Shown in pieces: positions 60,781 to 64,000 of a stretch of DNA of 64,000 bases. The notes beneath the pieces are model-generated. The model had not been told where the DNA came from. It ran no database searches and was given only the letters and a program-made list of their open reading frames with translations. The position numbers and the translations under genes were made by a program. Within the stretch, counting starts at the first letter, position 1, and each line of letters starts with the position of its first letter. Source of the stretch: Planctomycetota bacterium (GTDB lineage Bacteria; Planctomycetota; OFTM77); assembly GCA_029260795.1 (NCBI GenBank), contig JAJDCO010000004.1, positions 1 through 64,000 on the forward strand, written 5' to 3'.

Positions 60781-62127
60781 TCAGGTCGTGCGCTCCAACT
60801 CGTACCCCTCGGCCTCGTACGCAGCCACGTCTTCGAAAGCCGTGATCTCCGTTCCCGCGATCGCCATGACGTCGTTCGACTCGGCCGGAAAGACCTTCAT
60901 CCGAGATCGGTCGCCCACGAAGGTCGCCGGACGCACCGTCTCGCAGTAGGCGCAGCGCAGTCGGAACGGCAGCCGCGAGACGACCTCGAACTCGGAAGGC
61001 AGGTAGCCGCCTTGCTCCGTGCGTGTGATGCAAGCTTCATTTCCGCAACGCAGGTGACCTAGGCCCGGGACGACGACACGCGCGCGCGGTGCGGCGGGAC
61101 GCTTCAGGGGCCTCTGCCCCAACAACACCGAGATCAATGCCATGCGGATCGGTACCCCGAGCTGCGCCTGTTGGAAGTACATCGAGCGAGGATCCCGGTC
61201 CAACTCGTAGGCGATCTCGTCTCGCCGAGGCAGCGGATGCATCACGATCGCATCTTGGAAGCCGGGACTACTCAGCACCGCCTCATTGACGCGCGGATAC
61301 GCCGCCGCTTCTTCACACGAGCCGAACCGCTCGCTCTGCGCCCGCGTCATGTAGACGGCGTCGATGTTCTTGATCAGTCGACGCTTTTGGGCCCGCGACT
61401 CGGCCGCGTCCGTGAACAGCGAGAGCTGATGAGGCCGGTTCGGCGTGATGTAGAACGCGTCCGCTTGCTCCACCAACGCGTCGAACTCGCCCCCTTGGAA
61501 CCGCTCGGGCTCGCAGCGGAACTCCCCCGCAAGCTTCTCCAGCACGTAGTCGGGCATCTCGAACGAAGGAGCCGGAATGCAGATGATGTTCGCGCTGAAG
61601 CGCGCCAAGGCGTAGGCCAACGAGTGAACCGTCCGGGAGTACTTGAGATCCCCGCACAGCACGACGTCCAGCCCTTCCAAATGGCCCTTCTGCTTCTTGA
61701 GCGTGTAGAGATCGCAGAGCGTCTGCGTCGGATGCTCGTGCCCCCCGTCTCCGGCGTTGATCACCGGAACATCGGCGAAGCTGGCGGCGACTCGCGCCGC
61801 GCCGGCCGCCGGATGCCGAATCACCAGCACGTCGGCGTAGTTCCCGCCCACCACGCGCACCGTGTCCGCCAGCGACTCCCCTTTCGATGAGGAGGAGTCC
61901 CGCATGTTCGCTACCGTGATCACGTTGCCACCCAAGCGGTGCATCGCCGACTCGAACGAAAGCCGGGTGCGAGTGCTGGGCTCGTAGAACAACGTCGCCA
62001 TGATGTGAGCGCGACACAGACTGCCGAAGCCGCGCATGTCGGCTGCGAACTCGTCAGCGACGGCGAACACCTGCTCGATCTCGTCGTTGGTGAGGTCGTT
62101 GATCGAGATCAGATCCCGTTTGGACAT
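60781..62127 (-). CDS. pyrB: Aspartate carbamoyltransferase fused to a PyrI-type zinc domain
   Basis: This 448-residue protein would make carbamoyl-aspartate in pyrimidine synthesis. Residues 1-340 are a catalytic chain: YEPSTRTRLSFESAMHRLGG (carbamoyl-phosphate site), SSSKGESLADTV, HEHPTQTLCDLYTL and VMHPLPRRDEIAYELD. After a 20-residue linker come Cys361 and Cys366 (CGNEAC) and Cys392 and Cys395 (CAYC), the same C-x4-C...C-x2-C pattern as the zinc domain of E. coli PyrI (Cys109, 114, 138, 141). The nucleotide-binding allosteric domain of PyrI is absent. A 50-residue tail follows. The ATG at 62127 is preferred to a 49-residue longer frame. Confidence 0.92.
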   Translation of the reverse strand: MSKRDLISINDLTNDEIEQVFAVADEFAADMRGFGSLCRAHIMATLFYEPSTRTRLSFESAMHRLGGNVITVANMRDSSSSKGESLADTVRVVGGNYADVLVIRHPAAGAARVAASFADVPVINAGDGGHEHPTQTLCDLYTLKKQKGHLEGLDVVLCGDLKYSRTVHSLAYALARFSANIICIPAPSFEMPDYVLEKLAGEFRCEPERFQGGEFDALVEQADAFYITPNRPHQLSLFTDAAESRAQKRRLIKNIDAVYMTRAQSERFGSCEEAAAYPRVNEAVLSSPGFQDAIVMHPLPRRDEIAYELDRDPRSMYFQQAQLGVPIRMALISVLLGQRPLKRPAAPRARVVVPGLGHLRCGNEACITRTEQGGYLPSEFEVVSRLPFRLRCAYCETVRPATFVGDRSRMKVFPAESNDVMAIAGTEITAFEDVAAYEAEGYELERTT

Positions 62128-62299
62128 CGCGCTCGCCTCCCTGCGCCCTGCCGAGACGTACGCCAGCCCTCGCCTCTCATGGACGGGGTCTCTCTTGCCT
62201 GCGAATCTATCGAGTGATCGAGAATCCTTGCTTGGAATCGCGGTCAGGCTATCACGCTCGAATGTGATCCGCAAGGTCCCGAGAGTCAGGCACTTCCAC

Positions 62300-63478
62300 T
62301 CAGTCGGCCGCCACTCGCAAAGCTCTCAACCGACGGGCCGTACGCTCTGGGTCTCGGCGAGCCTCGTTCGCGGCATTCTCGAGCTCGGCGCGCTGATGCC
62401 TCGTGAAAGGGACGGCCTCCCCGGGCGCCACGACCGGCAGCCCGAGACGATCCACGAGCTCGCGTCGCAGATGCGCGATGCCATCGCCGGTCCGACAAGA
62501 GACTGTCACTCCGGGAGCATCGGTCTCCGCCCAGGCGTGGGAAGCGACTCGATCGCTCTTGTTCCAGACGATCACGTGGGACCGACCGGCGCATCGCCTC
62601 AGGATCTCGCGGTCCTCGGGCTGCGGCGGCTCGCTTCGGTCCAAGACGACCAGCCAGCAGTCTGCGGACTCTCCCGCCTGCCAGCTCGCGTCGATACCCT
62701 GGGCTTCCACGGGATCGGGTGCCCGACGAATGCCCGCCGTGTCGACGAGTCCGAACGGGACGCCTTCGATCAAGAGCTCCGCGCTCACGGGGTCCCGGGT
62801 CGTGCCGGGCCGGTCGCTCACGATGGCACGCTCGCGCCCGAGCAGTCGATTCAGCAAGGACGACTTTCCCACGTTCGGCCGCCCGATCAGCGCGAGACGC
62901 GTCGGTCGGCAGAGGGCGATTCCGAGCTGAGCGCGCCCAGCCAGCTCTCGGAGCCGGTCGGCGATGGCAGCCAGGTCCTGACGCTCGGAAAGGAGAGCTT
63001 CTATCCGGGCGACCTCCCGACCCAGTGCACCATCGACCTGATCCAAGAGCATCCGCACCGCTCGCTCGGACGCCGGTCGATCCAGCAGAAGACGAGCGGC
63101 ATCCACGAATGCCTCTTCGTCCCGAGCACGCGATAGCTCATCGACGGAGACGATTCGCACTCCGACGGCTTCCAGGCTGGCCAAGATGGCCCGCGCCGGT
63201 CCGATTCCACCGTGCCCGTGGATCTCGAAGCCAGTCGGGCTCGGACCTTTCGCAACGGCGTCGCATCGTCGAAGAAGCACCTCGTCGATCACACCGTCCG
63301 CGGTGACCCAATGACCGTAGGCGAGGCGGCCAGCTCCCGGCAGCCCTTGACGGCCCCGAAAGCGGGCGCGGATGAGCTCTTCGACCTCGTTCCCCGTGAC
63401 TGCGATGACCGCGATCCCCCCCGGCGCCCAAGGAGTGAGCAGCGCGGCCCGTGCCTCACCCCGATCAGAAGCGTCCAT
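62300..63478 (-). CDS. MnmE-like GTPase lacking the C-terminal catalytic Cys motif
   Basis: This 392-residue protein follows MnmE/TrmE, the GTPase that with MnmG modifies wobble U34 of tRNA. An N-terminal folate-binding-like domain has PGGIAVIAVTG and GFEIHGHGGIGPARAIL. A helical segment leads to the G domain: GRPNVGKSSLLNRLLG, SDRPGTTRD, LVDTAGIR and WNKSDR. MnmE is about 450 residues and ends with a Cys-x-Gly-Lys motif. This protein stops about 25 residues after FTRHQRAELENA and ends RALRVAAD with no such Cys. The start overlaps the end of coaX by 14 bp. Loss of the normal tRNA reaction is inferred. Confidence 0.85.
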   Translation of the reverse strand: MDASDRGEARAALLTPWAPGGIAVIAVTGNEVEELIRARFRGRQGLPGAGRLAYGHWVTADGVIDEVLLRRCDAVAKGPSPTGFEIHGHGGIGPARAILASLEAVGVRIVSVDELSRARDEEAFVDAARLLLDRPASERAVRMLLDQVDGALGREVARIEALLSERQDLAAIADRLRELAGRAQLGIALCRPTRLALIGRPNVGKSSLLNRLLGRERAIVSDRPGTTRDPVSAELLIEGVPFGLVDTAGIRRAPDPVEAQGIDASWQAGESADCWLVVLDRSEPPQPEDREILRRCAGRSHVIVWNKSDRVASHAWAETDAPGVTVSCRTGDGIAHLRRELVDRLGLPVVAPGEAVPFTRHQRAELENAANEARRDPERTARRLRALRVAAD

Positions 63479-64000
63479 AGAGATCCTCGAACAGCCGGAG
63501 CGCGGCCTCGAGGGTGAGGTGCGGATGCACACGCTCGATCTCGGGGATCGCCGACAGAACGAGATACGCATCTCCACCGGTCGCGACGATGGTCGGCGGC
63601 TCGGAGAGCTCGGCGGCGAGGAGCTCGAGAAGCTGCCGAACACCACCGACGGCCATCCAGAACAGACCGGATTGGAGTGCCTCTTGGGTCGACTTGCCGA
63701 GAGGGGTGGGCTGTCGGACGGGTCGAACGCTCGGGAGGCGAGCCGTGAACTCGTGGAGGGCACGGGCGCCGAGGCCGATGCCCGGAGCGATCGCGCCACC
63801 GAGGAACTCGCCGTCGCTGGTGATGACATCGAAGGTGATCGCGGTCCCGAAGTCCACGACGATGGAAGCGCCGAACCGGCGATGGGCTTCGCGCGCGTTC
63901 AGTAGCCGATCGAGACCCACGGAGTCCGGCTGACGAGTTCGATTGGGAATGTCGATGGGAAGATCGGCTCCGACGCGCACGACCCGGTGCGTGGGGACCC
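63465..64000 (-). CDS. coaX: Type III pantothenate kinase CoaX (5' end beyond the window)
   Basis: Only the C-terminal roughly 178 residues are present; the gene starts beyond the right edge. It shows SVGLDRLLNAREAHRRFG, the catalytic/phosphate motif IVVDFGTAITFDVI, GEFLGGAIAPGIGLGARAL and IVATGGDAYLV. These are hallmarks of the ASKHA-fold pantothenate kinase that begins coenzyme A synthesis. The family is usually about 255 residues, so roughly 75 are missing. Its stop codon lies within the first codons of the MnmE-like gene, which suggests one transcript. Confidence 0.9.
   Translation of the reverse strand, partial: VPTHRVVRVGADLPIDIPNRTRQPDSVGLDRLLNAREAHRRFGASIVVDFGTAITFDVITSDGEFLGGAIAPGIGLGARALHEFTARLPSVRPVRQPTPLGKSTQEALQSGLFWMAVGGVRQLLELLAAELSEPPTIVATGGDAYLVLSAIPEIERVHPHLTLEAALRLFEDLYGRF

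Noticed and set aside
1-64000. CRISPR arrays, insertion sequences, tRNA genes, prophage or defence islands
   Set aside because: No regularly spaced direct repeats, transposase motifs, cloverleaf arms or phage genes were seen by eye. A tool-based scan could still find small RNAs.

Overview
The window is 64 kb of gene-dense, high-GC chromosome from a Gram-negative (diderm) bacterium. Lipobox proteins, an OmpA-type lipoprotein, a type IV pilus assembly operon and large secreted or surface proteins all point that way. The gene mix suggests a Planctomycetota-like or similar environmental lineage: TMTC/TPR membrane proteins, sulfatase-like hydrolases, pilin-fold proteins, tandem giant Ig-like lipoproteins, a short MnmE-like GTPase and a PyrB fused to a PyrI-type zinc domain. 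The taxonomic guess is inference. No tRNA, rRNA, CRISPR array, insertion sequence, phage or plasmid gene was seen.

Left part (0.2-22.7 kb). A minus-strand operon encodes a metallo-beta-lactamase nuclease, a membrane histidine kinase and a sigma-54-dependent response regulator, joined by 4-bp overlaps. Next come a small lipoprotein, an isoaspartyl peptidase/asparaginase, a coiled-coil membrane protein, a leucine-dehydrogenase-like enzyme coupled to a TPR membrane glycosyltransferase, CutA with a DASS-type anion transporter, and a secreted M36-like metallopeptidase. They are followed by a DHH phosphoesterase with a metallophosphoesterase, a sulfatase-fold hydrolase with a GT39-like membrane protein, and an amidohydrolase.

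Middle (22.7-39 kb). There is one very large Gly-rich Ig-like lipoprotein, a repeat-helical membrane-anchored protein and TatD. A glycan-assembly region follows: a TMTC-like protein, five GT4 glycosyltransferases, a Wzx-type flippase and a polyprenol-type GT2. Most neighbours overlap by 1-4 bp, so the units look co-transcribed.

Right part (39-64 kb). A type IV pilus operon reads, in transcription order, pilT, pilB, pilC, a TPR protein and two prepilins, and then runs directly into the GT2 and GT4 genes. After an 874-bp gene-free stretch come an EF-G paralogue, an OmpA lipoprotein, and the prepilin peptidase beside a hexapeptide acetyltransferase with a zinc ribbon. Three tandem giant lipoproteins follow, each ending near a hairpin. 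The window ends with pyrB fused to a PyrI-like zinc domain, a C-terminally short MnmE-like GTPase and the 3' part of coaX.

The main theme is the cell envelope: pili and their processing peptidase, glycan synthesis and export, and a family of large surface lipoproteins. The most unusual items are the PyrB-PyrI zinc-domain fusion that lacks the allosteric domain, the MnmE-like protein without the catalytic C-terminus, and the Gly-rich lipoprotein family. Start sites were chosen by domain boundaries, overlaps and Shine-Dalgarno sequences, so several are shorter than the longest possible reading frame.
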